Source of the DNA: an uncultured Flavobacteriales bacterium
Lineage (GTDB): Bacteria > Bacteroidota > Bacteroidia > Flavobacteriales > CAJXXR01
DNA length: 64,000 bases
Reading direction: 5' to 3'
Assembly: GCA_913063375.1 (NCBI GenBank)
Contig: CAJXXR010000008.1
Location: 1 to 64,000, forward strand
Below the pieces are notes generated by a model. It had not been told where the DNA came from. It saw only the letters and a list, made by a program, of their open reading frames with translations, and made no database searches. The position numbers were made by a program, and so were the translations under genes. This document shows, piece by piece, positions 49,495 to 58,634 of this stretch (the stretch's first letter is position 1; each line of letters starts with the position of its first letter).

Positions 49495-51231
49495 TCAATC
49501 CTCTTCTTCCGGAATCGCAGTGAGTGGAAGCGTTAAAGTGATGAGCGTGCCTTCTTTTGGCTTTGAATATATATCAAACTGCCCTTTCATGTTTTTTACT
49601 CGAGCTTCAATTTGACTTAAACCAATACCAGCGCTTTTCTTTGGTAGGATATCCGAATTGAAACCTATTCCATTGTCTTGGATACTTATCTTCAACTGGT
49701 CATCAGTTTGGAATAACTTAATTTCGGCTAGGCTAGCTTGACTATGCTTTAAGATGTTGTTGCACAATTCTTCCATGATATGGTAAATCTTCAATTCAGT
49801 GTTGGACGGGTATCTTTGTTCTAGATTACTATCCACAGTAAATTCCAGTTCAGTGGAAGTGAATTTCTCGCAGATATCATGCAAGGCGTATTCCAAGCCG
49901 AAATTGATCAAAAGGGAAGAAACTAAATTATGTGAGAGATCACGGATTTTCCCAGATGCCTCTACAATGATATTCTGCATTTTCAGGATTTGTTGATGAC
50001 GCTCATCTGAAATATTCTTTTTAAAGGCTTGTAAATGAAGATTAGCAGAGGATAATAATGCACTTACACTATTGTGTAAAGTCTCTGCTATGGCCTTTCT
50101 TTCTTCTTCTCGACCATCTAATGTAGCATTGATGATCTTGTGCTGGCTTTCACTTTCTAGTTGCTCAAGCCTACTTTGTTGTAATAGCTCTTGCTCCTTG
50201 TGGAGTAGTTTTAGATTTTTTTGTTTTAGGCGGTGACGGTGAACGCTTAATCTGAAGATGATGGCTAGCGTGCCAAGGAGAATAAATGATAAAATAAGAT
50301 AAAAGGTGGTTCTACTTGACTTTTCTTTTTCTTCAGCTATTTGCTTATCTTTCTTTACGGAGTTGTATTGCTCATTTAATTCAGTAATGATTTTTGTGTT
50401 TGCTACATTAGTTAATTTTCTCGTAGTAGCAGCTTCTAACTTTCCATATTCAAAAGCATTTTTATAATCCCCCTTGGTTTCAAATAAGTAGACCATAGTA
50501 GAATAGGTACTTAATAGATAACTTAGTTGGTTGTTCTTTTTGAAATATTTTTCTGCTTTAAGAATTATTTCTTCAGCCTTAATAAATTGTTTTGTTGCAA
50601 TATAATTATTAGAGTTATTAATCAGTGTTATTAGATAAGTTGTACTATCGTTTTTAGATAAATGGTATTTAATTGATTTTTGATAGAGTAGTTCTGAGGT
50701 AGGATAATTTTTCTTATATAGTTCTATGTGTCCTAATGCTTCATGATATTCGGCTAAAAGTCCTCTATAGTTTGATTCAAATATAAAAGGTTGAGTCTCA
50801 TGATAATATTTTTCAGCGCTATCAAGTAAAGATATATTTTCTCTGTTTTTTAAAAAAACAGACATAAAACAATCACCTTTAGCAAGTAAGCTATTTACAA
50901 TTTTACTGGTGTCATTCATTAAAATCGCTGATATTGTTGCTGAATCAAATGCTTTTAGAGCTTTTTTAGTTAAGCCTGTAGTCCTTTGAATGTTTCCTTG
51001 ATCCATTTTTAATTCAAAAATGGCAGAATCATGTTTTAACTTCTCTGCTATTTTAAGTGCTTCTATTGAGAATTTGTATGATTTTTTGAAATCTTCCTTT
51101 TCGAAAAAATAGTTAGTACTATCAATGAAATTTAAAAGGTTGGGATAATTATTCTTTTGAGCAAAAGAATTACTAAAACACGAAAACATTATTATAAAGA
51201 TGTAGCTTATTTTAGTAATTCTTTTATTCAT
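49495..51231 (-). CDS. TPR-containing sensor histidine kinase (HisKA_3, NarX/DesK type)
   Basis: This 578-residue kinase has a signal peptide-like start (MNKRITKISYIFIIMFSCFSNSFA). A periplasmic sensor region of about six TPRs spans residues 30-270. One transmembrane helix (about 309-328, TTFYLILSFILLGTLAIIF) and a coiled coil lead to the HisKA_3 dimerisation domain, with phospho-acceptor His386 in REEERKAIAETLHNSVS. The ATPase domain shows LCNNILKHSQ (N box), DNGIGFN and GIGLSQIEARV. Its partner is the NarL-type regulator encoded 470 nt upstream. The start is 6 nt after the orphan small gene, indicating co-translation. Confidence 0.92.
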   Translation of the reverse strand: MNKRITKISYIFIIMFSCFSNSFAQKNNYPNLLNFIDSTNYFFEKEDFKKSYKFSIEALKIAEKLKHDSAIFELKMDQGNIQRTTGLTKKALKAFDSATISAILMNDTSKIVNSLLAKGDCFMSVFLKNRENISLLDSAEKYYHETQPFIFESNYRGLLAEYHEALGHIELYKKNYPTSELLYQKSIKYHLSKNDSTTYLITLINNSNNYIATKQFIKAEEIILKAEKYFKKNNQLSYLLSTYSTMVYLFETKGDYKNAFEYGKLEAATTRKLTNVANTKIITELNEQYNSVKKDKQIAEEKEKSSRTTFYLILSFILLGTLAIIFRLSVHRHRLKQKNLKLLHKEQELLQQSRLEQLESESQHKIINATLDGREEERKAIAETLHNSVSALLSSANLHLQAFKKNISDERHQQILKMQNIIVEASGKIRDLSHNLVSSLLINFGLEYALHDICEKFTSTELEFTVDSNLEQRYPSNTELKIYHIMEELCNNILKHSQASLAEIKLFQTDDQLKISIQDNGIGFNSDILPKKSAGIGLSQIEARVKNMKGQFDIYSKPKEGTLITLTLPLTAIPEEED

Positions 51232-51237
51232 AATATA

Positions 51238-51534
51238 TTATCTATTTTTAATTGTTATTATTGGTCCACCATCAGCGACATTTAATGGAAAAGTAATTCC
51301 ACTTCCGCCAATCTGAATAACAAATGTAACATTTATTTCTTTGTTTATTATTTGGAGTTGAACGCTGTGTCCATCATAGGTTGAAATGCCTGCTGGATTG
51401 TTGTGTTGTATCGCAACCGCTAAATCATTAGGGTAATACCCAGTATTGGATCCTTGTACTACATCGTAATGTAACCAATAAGTTCCGTCTGATTTTGCTT
51501 CAACAGTGTACGATTTTAAGAGTTCGTTAATCAT
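51238..51534 (-). CDS. Orphan 98-residue protein between response regulator and histidine kinase
   Basis: I do not recognise this protein. It has no signal peptide and no transmembrane helix, so it is probably cytoplasmic. The sequence is polar and beta-strand-rich: TVEAKSDGTYWLHYDVVQGS, VQLQIINKEINVTFVIQI and a Gly-rich GGSGITFPLNVADGGPIITI. Its stop is 6 nt before the kinase start, so the two are almost certainly co-translated. It might modulate the kinase or be an output. There are no Cys or metal motifs. The 166-nt gap separating it from the regulator gene holds no recognisable -7 element. Confidence 0.68.
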   Translation of the reverse strand: MINELLKSYTVEAKSDGTYWLHYDVVQGSNTGYYPNDLAVAIQHNNPAGISTYDGHSVQLQIINKEINVTFVIQIGGSGITFPLNVADGGPIITIKNR

Positions 51535-51700
51535 AATTTATATGTTTATGGTTTATTAATAAATGATACAGTTTAATTGGGGACTAAAATTTTTAACATA
51601 GCTATCCCTATCCGCATATTTCATGCAGGCAAATGGGTGATTTTTAAACGTTTGCTAAATTGGAATTGAAGGGTATTCCTGCTATTTTTAGAGAGGTTGG

Positions 51701-52372
51701 CTAAATGATTTTATGTTGGGCTGCAAATAGAGCTAGGCCAATAGAGCTTTTAACTTGCAATTTTTTCAATAAATTTTTTCGATGTGTTTCAACCGTGTTG
51801 GGACTTAGGCAGAGCTGTTCTGCAATTTCCTTACTGTTGTATTCTTGACAAATAAATTTCAATACTTGCTTTTCTCTGTCTGTTAGTGCGGAGATTAGCA
51901 TTCCTTCTAATGGCTTTTCTGATGCATTTTTGAGTCCAGAAAAGGATTGAACTATTTTTTCGTTGATGGTGGGACTAAAATATTGATCTCCAGCGGCCAC
52001 TCTTCTTATGGCTTCCACGATATTGTCTCCAGCGCATTTCTTTGCTAAATAACCGCTAGCGCCTAACTTCAATACTTCTCGGATAAGTTTAATATAGTCG
52101 TAACTAGAGAGAATGATGATCGGACAAGGGAATTTTTTCCTCCCCTTTTTAAAGGCTTTTAGAACTGCTATTCCATCCTTCTCTGGCATATTGATATCCA
52201 TAATTAGGACATCTGCCTTATTCGTTTTGGATTTAAACCATTGAATAACTTCAGCTCCATTTAAGGAATGACCAACTATCTCCATATCATCTTCTACTGA
52301 TAGAACAGCTTCTATTCCATCAATTAGAATTTTATGGTCATCTGCTATATGAACCTTGATTTTATTCTCCAT
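51701..52372 (-). CDS. NarL/LuxR-type response regulator
   Basis: This 223-residue regulator has a receiver domain with acidic pocket D11/D12 and phospho-acceptor Asp59 (ADVLIMDINMPEKDG), followed by a conserved Ser/Thr region. A LuxR-type helix-turn-helix follows: LTDREKQVLKFICQEYNSKEIAEQLCLSPNTVETHRKNLLKKL. It is the expected partner of the HisKA_3 kinase downstream. Its promoter carries a pair of palindromic boxes suited to dimeric LuxR-type binding and repeated near the far end of the locus, suggesting autoregulation. Confidence 0.93.
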   Translation of the reverse strand: MENKIKVHIADDHKILIDGIEAVLSVEDDMEIVGHSLNGAEVIQWFKSKTNKADVLIMDINMPEKDGIAVLKAFKKGRKKFPCPIIILSSYDYIKLIREVLKLGASGYLAKKCAGDNIVEAIRRVAAGDQYFSPTINEKIVQSFSGLKNASEKPLEGMLISALTDREKQVLKFICQEYNSKEIAEQLCLSPNTVETHRKNLLKKLQVKSSIGLALFAAQHKII

Positions 52373-52393
52373 TGTTTTTATCTCTTGTTACAA

Positions 52394-52424
52394 CAAAAAT
52401 AGTATGAAATTCACTCGTAAACAA
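52394..52424 (-). promoter_or_regulatory. Promoter of the response-regulator gene
   Basis: On the minus strand TTG (52424-52422), 20 nt, then TATTTTTG (52401-52394) fit the Bacteroidota promoter. The start codon at 52372 lies 22 nt after the -7. The operator boxes end immediately upstream of the -33. Confidence 0.65.
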
Positions 52425-52426
52425 CA

Positions 52427-52468
52427 CTGAATTCTGGTATATGAAAAACATCACTGAATTCAGTGATA
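52427..52468 (-). promoter_or_regulatory. Twin GAATTC-centred operator, copy B
   Basis: CTGAATTCTGGTATAT (52427-52442) and TCACTGAATTCAGTGATA (52451-52468) are both exactly repeated at copy A. Box centres are 27 bp apart (26 in copy A), about two and a half helical turns. The placement just upstream of the -33 element suggests activator binding. Confidence 0.7.
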
Positions 52469-52486
52469 CGTTTCTATGCTTAAGGT

Positions 52487-52525
52487 AAAAAAAAATAGCC
52501 CATTCCTTTTCAGAAATGGGCTATT
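52487..52525 (-). terminator. Terminator of the acyl-CoA mutase gene
   Basis: AATAGCCCATT (52494-52504) pairs exactly with AATGGGCTATT (52515-52525), and the minus strand continues with eight Ts. It separates the mutase from the response-regulator promoter. Confidence 0.87.
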
Positions 52526-52546
52526 CATTATGCCAAGGATTTGTCC

Positions 52547-55500
52547 TTACATGTTTCTTCTATATTGTCCACCTACTTCAAATAATGCAGAAGTAATTTG
52601 TCCAATTGAGCAGTATTTAGCGGCTTCCATAAGTTCATCGAAAATGTTACCATTTTGAATAGCACTTGTTTGGATAGCTTTTAATGCCGTTTCTTGTTCC
52701 TGAGAAAAGCTGTCATGTAGGCTTTTTACCGTCTCAATTTGAAATTGCTTCTCATCTTCGGTTGCTCTAATAACTTCACCTGGGGTTACTGTTGGTGAAC
52801 CGTCTTTACTCAAGAACGTATTTACACCAATAATTGGAAACTCTCCATTGTGTTTCAATGTTTCGTAGTAAAGAGATTCTTCTTGAATCTTAGAACGTTG
52901 ATACATTGTTTCCATTGCAGATAGTACACCCCCTCTTTCTGTGATTCTGTCAAACTCCATCAATACAGCTTCCTCTACCAAGTCTGTAAGCTCTTCAATG
53001 ATAAATGAACCTTGAATAGGGTTTTCATTTTTAGTTAACCCAAGTTCTTTATTGATGATCAATTGGATGGCCATTGCTCTTCTTACTGAAGCCTCTGTAG
53101 GGGTTGTGATGGCTTCATCGTATGCATTTGTATGCAATGAGTTACAGTTGTCGTAAATAGCGTACAATGCTTGTAGTGAAGTACGGATGTCGTTAAAGTC
53201 TATCTCTTGTGCATGCAGTGATCTACCAGATGTTTGGATGTGGTATTTCAACATTTGTGCACGTGTATTTGCTCCGTACTTTAATTTCAATGCTTTTGCC
53301 CAAATTTTTCTGGCTACTCTACCTATCACGGCATACTCTGGATCAATACCATTTGAGAAGAAGAAAGATAGGTTAGGTCCAAATGCATTGATATCCATAC
53401 CTCGACTTAGGTAGTACTCCAAATAGGTAAACCCATTTGCAAGGGTAAAGGCTAACTGTGTAATTGGATTGGCACCTGCTTCTGCAATATGGTATCCAGA
53501 AATAGATACAGAATAGAAGTTACGAACTCCATTGCGGATAAAATTCTCTTGAATATCACCCATCAATCGAAGGGCGAATTCAGTAGAGAAAATACATGTA
53601 TTTTGTGCTTGATCTTCTTTTAAAATATCTGCTTGAACAGTTCCTCTAACCTTCGTTAGTGTTGATGCTTTGATTTTTGCATATACGTCGGCAGGTAGAA
53701 CTTGATCACCAGTTGCACCAAGCAACATTAAGCCAAGTCCGTTATTACCTTTAGGAAGATCTCCATTATAATGAGGTCTTGTAGTTCCTAATTTTACGTA
53801 TTTGGCTTTGATTTTTGCCTCTACTTCTTCTTCTAGTCCATTCTCTTTAATGTATGCCTCACATTGTTGGTCAATAGCAGCATTCAAGAAGAAAGATAAC
53901 ATCATTGGAGCTGGTCCGTTGATAGTCATGGATACCGAAGTAGAAGGAGCACTTAAATCAAATCCTGAATACAATTTTTTTGCATCATCTAAACAGCAGA
54001 TAGAAACACCGGCATTACCGATTTTACCGTAAATATCTGGTCTTACATCTGGGTCATTTCCATAAAGTGTTACCGAGTCAAAGGCTGTTGAAAGACGAGC
54101 AGCAGGCATTCCAAGACTTACATAATGGAAACGCTTATTGGTTCTTTCTGGTCCACCTTCTCCAGCAAACATACGGGTTGGATCTTCACTTGTTCTTTTG
54201 AACGGGAATAATCCAGCTGCATATGGGAATTCTCCCGGAACATTTTCTTGAAGGTTCCATTGTAGTACATCTCCCCAAGCTTTGTATTTAGGTAAAGCTA
54301 CCTTAGGAATGTCCAATTGAGATAGTGATTTAGAATGTGTCTCAATTTTGATTTCTTTATCTCTAACCTTAAAGCTAAATACAGGATCTTTATATTTCTT
54401 AACCTTTCCTTCCCAAGCTTCAATTACTTTCAGGTTATGCGGGTCAAGATCTAAGGTTACTTTATCATAACGAGCTTGTAAGGCTTCAATTAAAACCTCT
54501 TGTCCATCAGAACCGTCAGATTGTAGACTTTCAATACTTCCTTTTAGGTTGTAAAGTGTTTGTGCTACTTTAGATTGTTCTGTAGCCCAAGTATCATAAG
54601 CACGGTTATTTTCAGAAATTTCTGATAAGTATCGTGTTCTATTTGGAGGAATGATGAATTGCTTTTCAGAAACTTCAATTGATGTACCAAAAGACGAATC
54701 GAAATTAGCCGTCGTTCTCTGATTAACCTTATCGATCAAAGCTTTGTATAGGTTGTTAGTTCCCGGATCATTGAACTGAGAAGCAATACTACCAAATACA
54801 GGCATATCATCTATATTGCTTTCCCACAATTGATGATTTCTTTGGTATTGTTTTTTGACATCTCTAAGGGCATCTAGTGCACCTCGTTTGTCAAATTTGT
54901 TCAAAGCAATGATGTCGGCAAAATCAAGCATGTCGATTTTCTCTAGCTGTGTTGCAGCACCATATTCTGGTGTCATCACATACAAGGAAACATCCGAGTG
55001 ATCCATGATCTCCGTATCCGATTGACCAATACCTGAAGTTTCTAATATGATCAGGTCGTATTGAGCAGCTTTCAAGATAAGAAGGGCATCATTTACGTGA
55101 GAAGAAAGTGCAAGGTTGGCTTGTCTAGTTGCCAAACTACGCATATATACTCTTGGATTGTCGATAGCATTCATACGAATTCTATCACCCAATAAAGCCC
55201 CACCAGTTTTTCTTTTTGATGGATCAACAGAAACAATAGCAATAGTTTTTTCTGGGAAATCGACTAGGAATCTTCTTACTAATTCATCTACCATAGAAGA
55301 TTTTCCAGCTCCACCTGTTCCAGTAATACCTAGAACTGGACTAGTAGTATTTTGAGCTGCTTTTTCTCTTACGAGGTCAAGTATTTCCTTATTCTCTTCA
55401 CTAAAGTTTTCAGCTCCAGAAATCAATTTGGCAATGGCTCCTGGATTTTTAGATTCTAAAAGATCCATTTCACCATTTAAGTCTCTACCTGTAGGGAAGT

Positions 55501-55930
55501 CACTTCTTTCGATCATATCATTGATCATTCCTTGAAGTCCCATTTCTCTACCGTCATCTGGAGCATAGATACGTGCAATTCCATAGCCCATTAAGTCTTC
55601 AATCTCTGAGGGTAGAATTACACCACCACCACCACCGAAGATGCGTATATGGGAAGCTCCTTTTTCCTTCAACAAATCGTACATGTATTTGAAGTACTCA
55701 TTGTGACCACCTTGATAGGATGTCATAGCAATGGCATTTACGTCTTCTTGTACTGCACAGTTAACTACCTCTTCAACACTTCTATCATGTCCAAGGTGTA
55801 TAACCTCTACACCAGTTGCCTGGATGATTCTTCGCATTATGTTGATGGCAGCATCGTGACCGTCAAATAGAGAAGCCGCAGTTACAATACGGATTTTGTT
55901 TTTTGGTTTATAAGGAGCTGAATTTATCAT
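52547..55930 (-). CDS. icmF: Fused acyl-CoA mutase, IcmF type (B12 domain, G-protein chaperone, mutase)
   Basis: This single 1127-residue polypeptide has three parts. First is an N-terminal cobalamin-binding domain ([10 protein letters not shown] with cobalt-ligating His25; [12 protein letters not shown]). A MeaB-like GTPase follows, with its P-loop [13 protein letters not shown] at 201-213. The last part is the large mutase TIM barrel. This order is diagnostic of IcmF, which interconverts isobutyryl- and n-butyryl-CoA and carries its own chaperone. The substrate loop reads [26 protein letters not shown], with Phe where methylmalonyl-CoA mutases have a Tyr/Arg-type pocket, which favours a non-carboxylated acyl-CoA. 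It is monocistronic. Confidence 0.9.
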   Translation of the reverse strand: MINSAPYKPKNKIRIVTAASLFDGHDAAINIMRRIIQATGVEVIHLGHDRSVEEVVNCAVQEDVNAIAMTSYQGGHNEYFKYMYDLLKEKGASHIRIFGGGGGVILPSEIEDLMGYGIARIYAPDDGREMGLQGMINDMIERSDFPTGRDLNGEMDLLESKNPGAIAKLISGAENFSEENKEILDLVREKAAQNTTSPVLGITGTGGAGKSSMVDELVRRFLVDFPEKTIAIVSVDPSKRKTGGALLGDRIRMNAIDNPRVYMRSLATRQANLALSSHVNDALLILKAAQYDLIILETSGIGQSDTEIMDHSDVSLYVMTPEYGAATQLEKIDMLDFADIIALNKFDKRGALDALRDVKKQYQRNHQLWESNIDDMPVFGSIASQFNDPGTNNLYKALIDKVNQRTTANFDSSFGTSIEVSEKQFIIPPNRTRYLSEISENNRAYDTWATEQSKVAQTLYNLKGSIESLQSDGSDGQEVLIEALQARYDKVTLDLDPHNLKVIEAWEGKVKKYKDPVFSFKVRDKEIKIETHSKSLSQLDIPKVALPKYKAWGDVLQWNLQENVPGEFPYAAGLFPFKRTSEDPTRMFAGEGGPERTNKRFHYVSLGMPAARLSTAFDSVTLYGNDPDVRPDIYGKIGNAGVSICCLDDAKKLYSGFDLSAPSTSVSMTINGPAPMMLSFFLNAAIDQQCEAYIKENGLEEEVEAKIKAKYVKLGTTRPHYNGDLPKGNNGLGLMLLGATGDQVLPADVYAKIKASTLTKVRGTVQADILKEDQAQNTCIFSTEFALRLMGDIQENFIRNGVRNFYSVSISGYHIAEAGANPITQLAFTLANGFTYLEYYLSRGMDINAFGPNLSFFFSNGIDPEYAVIGRVARKIWAKALKLKYGANTRAQMLKYHIQTSGRSLHAQEIDFNDIRTSLQALYAIYDNCNSLHTNAYDEAITTPTEASVRRAMAIQLIINKELGLTKNENPIQGSFIIEELTDLVEEAVLMEFDRITERGGVLSAMETMYQRSKIQEESLYYETLKHNGEFPIIGVNTFLSKDGSPTVTPGEVIRATEDEKQFQIETVKSLHDSFSQEQETALKAIQTSAIQNGNIFDELMEAAKYCSIGQITSALFEVGGQYRRNM

Positions 55931-56170
55931 ATATTTTGTGCTTTATCTTTACAGGAAATTTCACGCGAATTTACGATAATTTTATGGGCTATTCAAATAT
56001 ATGGTAAGCTACTCGTGGCCTGCTTTTTATGGGGAATGGAAAGACTTTATAAATAGGACGGGCGAATCAGTTATTTTAGACTGAGTTAATGCCTGATTTT
56101 GGATATTTCATGTCTAATTGAATTATTATCAATAAATTGTATTCCATACTAATAATTAAATTTAAATCGA

Positions 56171-57649
56171 ATGAAATCAATCGTTTTAATAATTGGGCTT
56201 TTGGCCTACTCTTTTGGTCTCCAGGCGCAATCAGATTATGCGCTTTTTCCAAATGATAGTGTAACGCATGTTAGTCGAATGGCAGAATTCCCTACTATTG
56301 AATTAGGTAGAGATACAATCGATGGGGTCGTTTATCAAAATTTACATCCTACTTACCATCAATTAATTCATAGTCCATCAATAACTACTTCTAATGGCTT
56401 TGGTCATTTCCCTTGGGCAAACGAACATTGGTTTGGAAAAAATATACACTATGATTCGAATGGTGTGTATCGGTTTTATGGACAATTTGATATTTTATTT
56501 ATTCTAAACACTCAGACTAGTGTAGGTAGTTCTTGGAATATGGCTAATTATTCTAATGGCAATGTATTGAAGGCAAAAGTAGACTCTATCATTTACGATT
56601 CTTTTTTGGGGATTGATGACAGTCTAAAGTATATAAGCTTAACCAGAAGGAATCAAAACGGATCAATAATTACCGATGGAATTAATGGCTCTCAGATTAT
56701 TATTAGTAAAGAAAATGGACTAATTCAATCTTTAGGGTTTTTATCTGTTTCATATATTGATTTTGATGAAGGTGATACTGATAATTATCTATTCCAGTTA
56801 AGTGGATTCATTATGGATTCCACGGATATAGCAGAAACGAATCGATACAAGATTTGGGATCTTGAAGTTGGGGATGAGTATCACTTTTCATATTATAAAT
56901 GTGATCTCCCAACTGTTAGAAGGCAAATAAAGATAATAGGTAAAAGTTGGACCTCTACTCCTCCAACTTTTATATACCATAAACAATTGAAAAAGGCTGT
57001 AAGCACAATGGTATTGCAAAATGGGCAATATGTTGTTGCGTATCCAATAGTGGAAGAATCCAGCTATTATGATACAGTTTATCTAGACGATTATTTGTTT
57101 TTGGATACTGTGTTATTAGGTATTGATACGCTGGCAGCGGAGAAATATGCGAAAGGGCGTTTTAATGATGAATTATTTAATGTGGGGAAACAGTTGAATA
57201 ATTTTGATATAGATAGTATCTGGAATTGGTGGGAAGGTCAGATGACGCCCTATGGAACTTTGAATTATTATGTAGAGGGAATTGGTGGTCCATTTTATAG
57301 TATTGGTTCAGATCAAGGGGATTGTAAAGTTAGAAGGTTGCAATACATCAAGAAAGGTAATTATGAATGGGGAGGATCTTATAATTTAAGTCAGGATGAA
57401 GAATTTACTGCTACCTTGAGTCTATATCCAAACCCTGTGAAAAATGAGTTATTTATTGATCTTCCAAAAGGAAAAAAGGGAGCAATTCATTTAGTAGATG
57501 TCTCAGGTATAATTATTAGAGAAGTAAAGACAGATGAAGAGAATTCAAAATATGTATTGAATGTATCAGATCGATCACCTGGTGTCTATTTCATTCGAAT
57601 AATTCAAAACGAAGAAGAAGTAATAACAAAGAAAATCATCATTCAATAA
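56171..57649 (+). CDS. Exported protein with T9SS type A sorting domain
   Basis: This protein has 492 residues and a signal peptide (MKSIVLIIGLLAYSFGLQAQ). The body of about 390 residues is not recognised; it is rich in aromatic and Asp/Gly turns and has no catalytic motif I can name. The last 75 residues form a T9SS domain beginning LYPNPVKNELFIDLP and ending GVYFIRIIQNEEEVITKKIIIQ. It should be secreted to or across the outer membrane. It is transcribed alone, divergent from the mutase gene. Confidence 0.82.
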   Translation: MKSIVLIIGLLAYSFGLQAQSDYALFPNDSVTHVSRMAEFPTIELGRDTIDGVVYQNLHPTYHQLIHSPSITTSNGFGHFPWANEHWFGKNIHYDSNGVYRFYGQFDILFILNTQTSVGSSWNMANYSNGNVLKAKVDSIIYDSFLGIDDSLKYISLTRRNQNGSIITDGINGSQIIISKENGLIQSLGFLSVSYIDFDEGDTDNYLFQLSGFIMDSTDIAETNRYKIWDLEVGDEYHFSYYKCDLPTVRRQIKIIGKSWTSTPPTFIYHKQLKKAVSTMVLQNGQYVVAYPIVEESSYYDTVYLDDYLFLDTVLLGIDTLAAEKYAKGRFNDELFNVGKQLNNFDIDSIWNWWEGQMTPYGTLNYYVEGIGGPFYSIGSDQGDCKVRRLQYIKKGNYEWGGSYNLSQDEEFTATLSLYPNPVKNELFIDLPKGKKGAIHLVDVSGIIIREVKTDEENSKYVLNVSDRSPGVYFIRIIQNEEEVITKKIIIQ

Positions 57650-57663
57650 GTTTTGAAAATATA

Positions 57664-57701
57664 AAAGCCCTACAGTCGAGCATACCGACTATAGGGCTTT
57701 C
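57664..57701. terminator. Bidirectional hairpin between convergent genes
   Basis: AAAGCCCTACAGTCG pairs with CGACTATAGGGCTTT (one mismatch) over a short loop. T-runs are short on the plus strand and better on the minus strand. It separates the T9SS gene and ric. Confidence 0.8.
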
Positions 57702-57719
57702 ACCATCTACTACAAGCTA

Positions 57720-58436
57720 CTAAATAGATGCTTCTAATTCTTTAGCTTTTGGGAAAAGAATGTTATTCTCTAAGTGGATGTGTTGATGTAGATCCGCTTC
57801 GAATTCTTTTAGTTTTGCATACAGTACTTTGTAAGTGTTACAAGCTTCTGCAGGCGGTGTATATCCGTTGGTTAATTGTTCAATTTTCTTGAAAATATCC
57901 CCTGCTTCTTCATGTTCTGCTTCCATCATTTGAATAGGATTCGCAACACTTCCGAAATGGATATTAGGAATGGTTTTGTTTTCTCTTTTGATAGTAACTA
58001 GATCCTTAATGAATGGGAATAAAATGACCTCTTCTTTTTGCATATGTGCTGTCAATTCTTCAGCAACGGTTGAGAAATAGTCATATACCACCTTCGTCTC
58101 AGGATGGAAATCACCATGGACTCTAGCTACTTTTTCTGAATACTGAAGAATAGTAGGGATATTTGCAGCTACATAGGTATGGTGTTGCATCAAGATATGA
58201 TTAATCAACTTATCTAGCGACCAATTATTAAAATCATGTCCAGTAGTAGTGCCTTCTTCCAAGTGAGCTAAATCAGAAGAAATTTCCTCAAAATTTAATT
58301 TCTTTTTATCACATATATCTGATAAACTAATGTTACCACCACAGCAAAAATCTATCCCATATTTTTTGAATACATCTGCTGCTTTATAGTTATCTGCTAC
58401 AATCTCTCCAACTGTTTTTCCTGCTACTGCTATCAT
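57720..58436 (-). CDS. ric: Di-iron iron-sulfur cluster repair protein (RIC/YtfE/ScdA)
   Basis: This 238-residue protein has an N-terminal ScdA-type domain with KYGIDFCCGGNISLSD. A hemerythrin-like four-helix domain carries the di-iron ligands, including HILMQHHTYV, HMQKEEVILFPFI, MEAEHEEAG and HIHLENNILFP. RIC proteins repair iron-sulfur clusters after nitric oxide or oxidative damage. This fits the adjacent nitrate-reduction operon, which can generate nitrosative stress. An FNR/CRP-type box lies about 62 nt upstream of the start. Confidence 0.94.
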   Translation of the reverse strand: MIAVAGKTVGEIVADNYKAADVFKKYGIDFCCGGNISLSDICDKKKLNFEEISSDLAHLEEGTTTGHDFNNWSLDKLINHILMQHHTYVAANIPTILQYSEKVARVHGDFHPETKVVYDYFSTVAEELTAHMQKEEVILFPFIKDLVTIKRENKTIPNIHFGSVANPIQMMEAEHEEAGDIFKKIEQLTNGYTPPAEACNTYKVLYAKLKEFEADLHQHIHLENNILFPKAKELEASI

Positions 58437-58497
58437 TGTATATCTTTTTTTAATTTTTGTCTGATGTAAAATTAGTAGATATAAAATGCCTTTTTTA

Positions 58498-58509
58498 TGA
58501 TTTGGATCA
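58498..58509 (-). promoter_or_regulatory. FNR/CRP-type site upstream of ric
   Basis: TGAT-TTGG-ATCA matches the core of the FNR-class consensus TTGATnnnnATCAA. A candidate -7 element TAATTTTA lies at 58474-58467 on the minus strand. That would place the site centre about 42 nt before the inferred transcription start, the typical class II activation position. Confidence 0.5.
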
Positions 58510-58574
58510 GATTACCCTCCTTTCACTATCGTGAAATGTTCTTTATATACTAAAAATGCATTCGGTATTTAATC

Positions 58575-58609
58575 AAAAAAAGGTGTAAGAATTATCTTCT
58601 TACACCTTT
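58575..58609 (-). terminator. Terminator of the nitrate-reductase operon
   Basis: AAAGGTGTAAGA (58579-58590) pairs perfectly with TCTTACACCTTT (58598-58609), 12 bp. On the minus strand it is followed by Ts. It lies just after the NrfD-like gene. Confidence 0.88.
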
Positions 58610-58634
58610 AATCGTTCATCTATAAACCGTAATC

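Noticed and set aside
55931..56170. Possible non-coding gene between the mutase and the T9SS gene
   Set aside because: The 240-nt divergent gap has a -7 match on the minus strand (TATATTTG, 56001-55994) but no stable structure or conserved RNA motif; it is most likely just two promoters.
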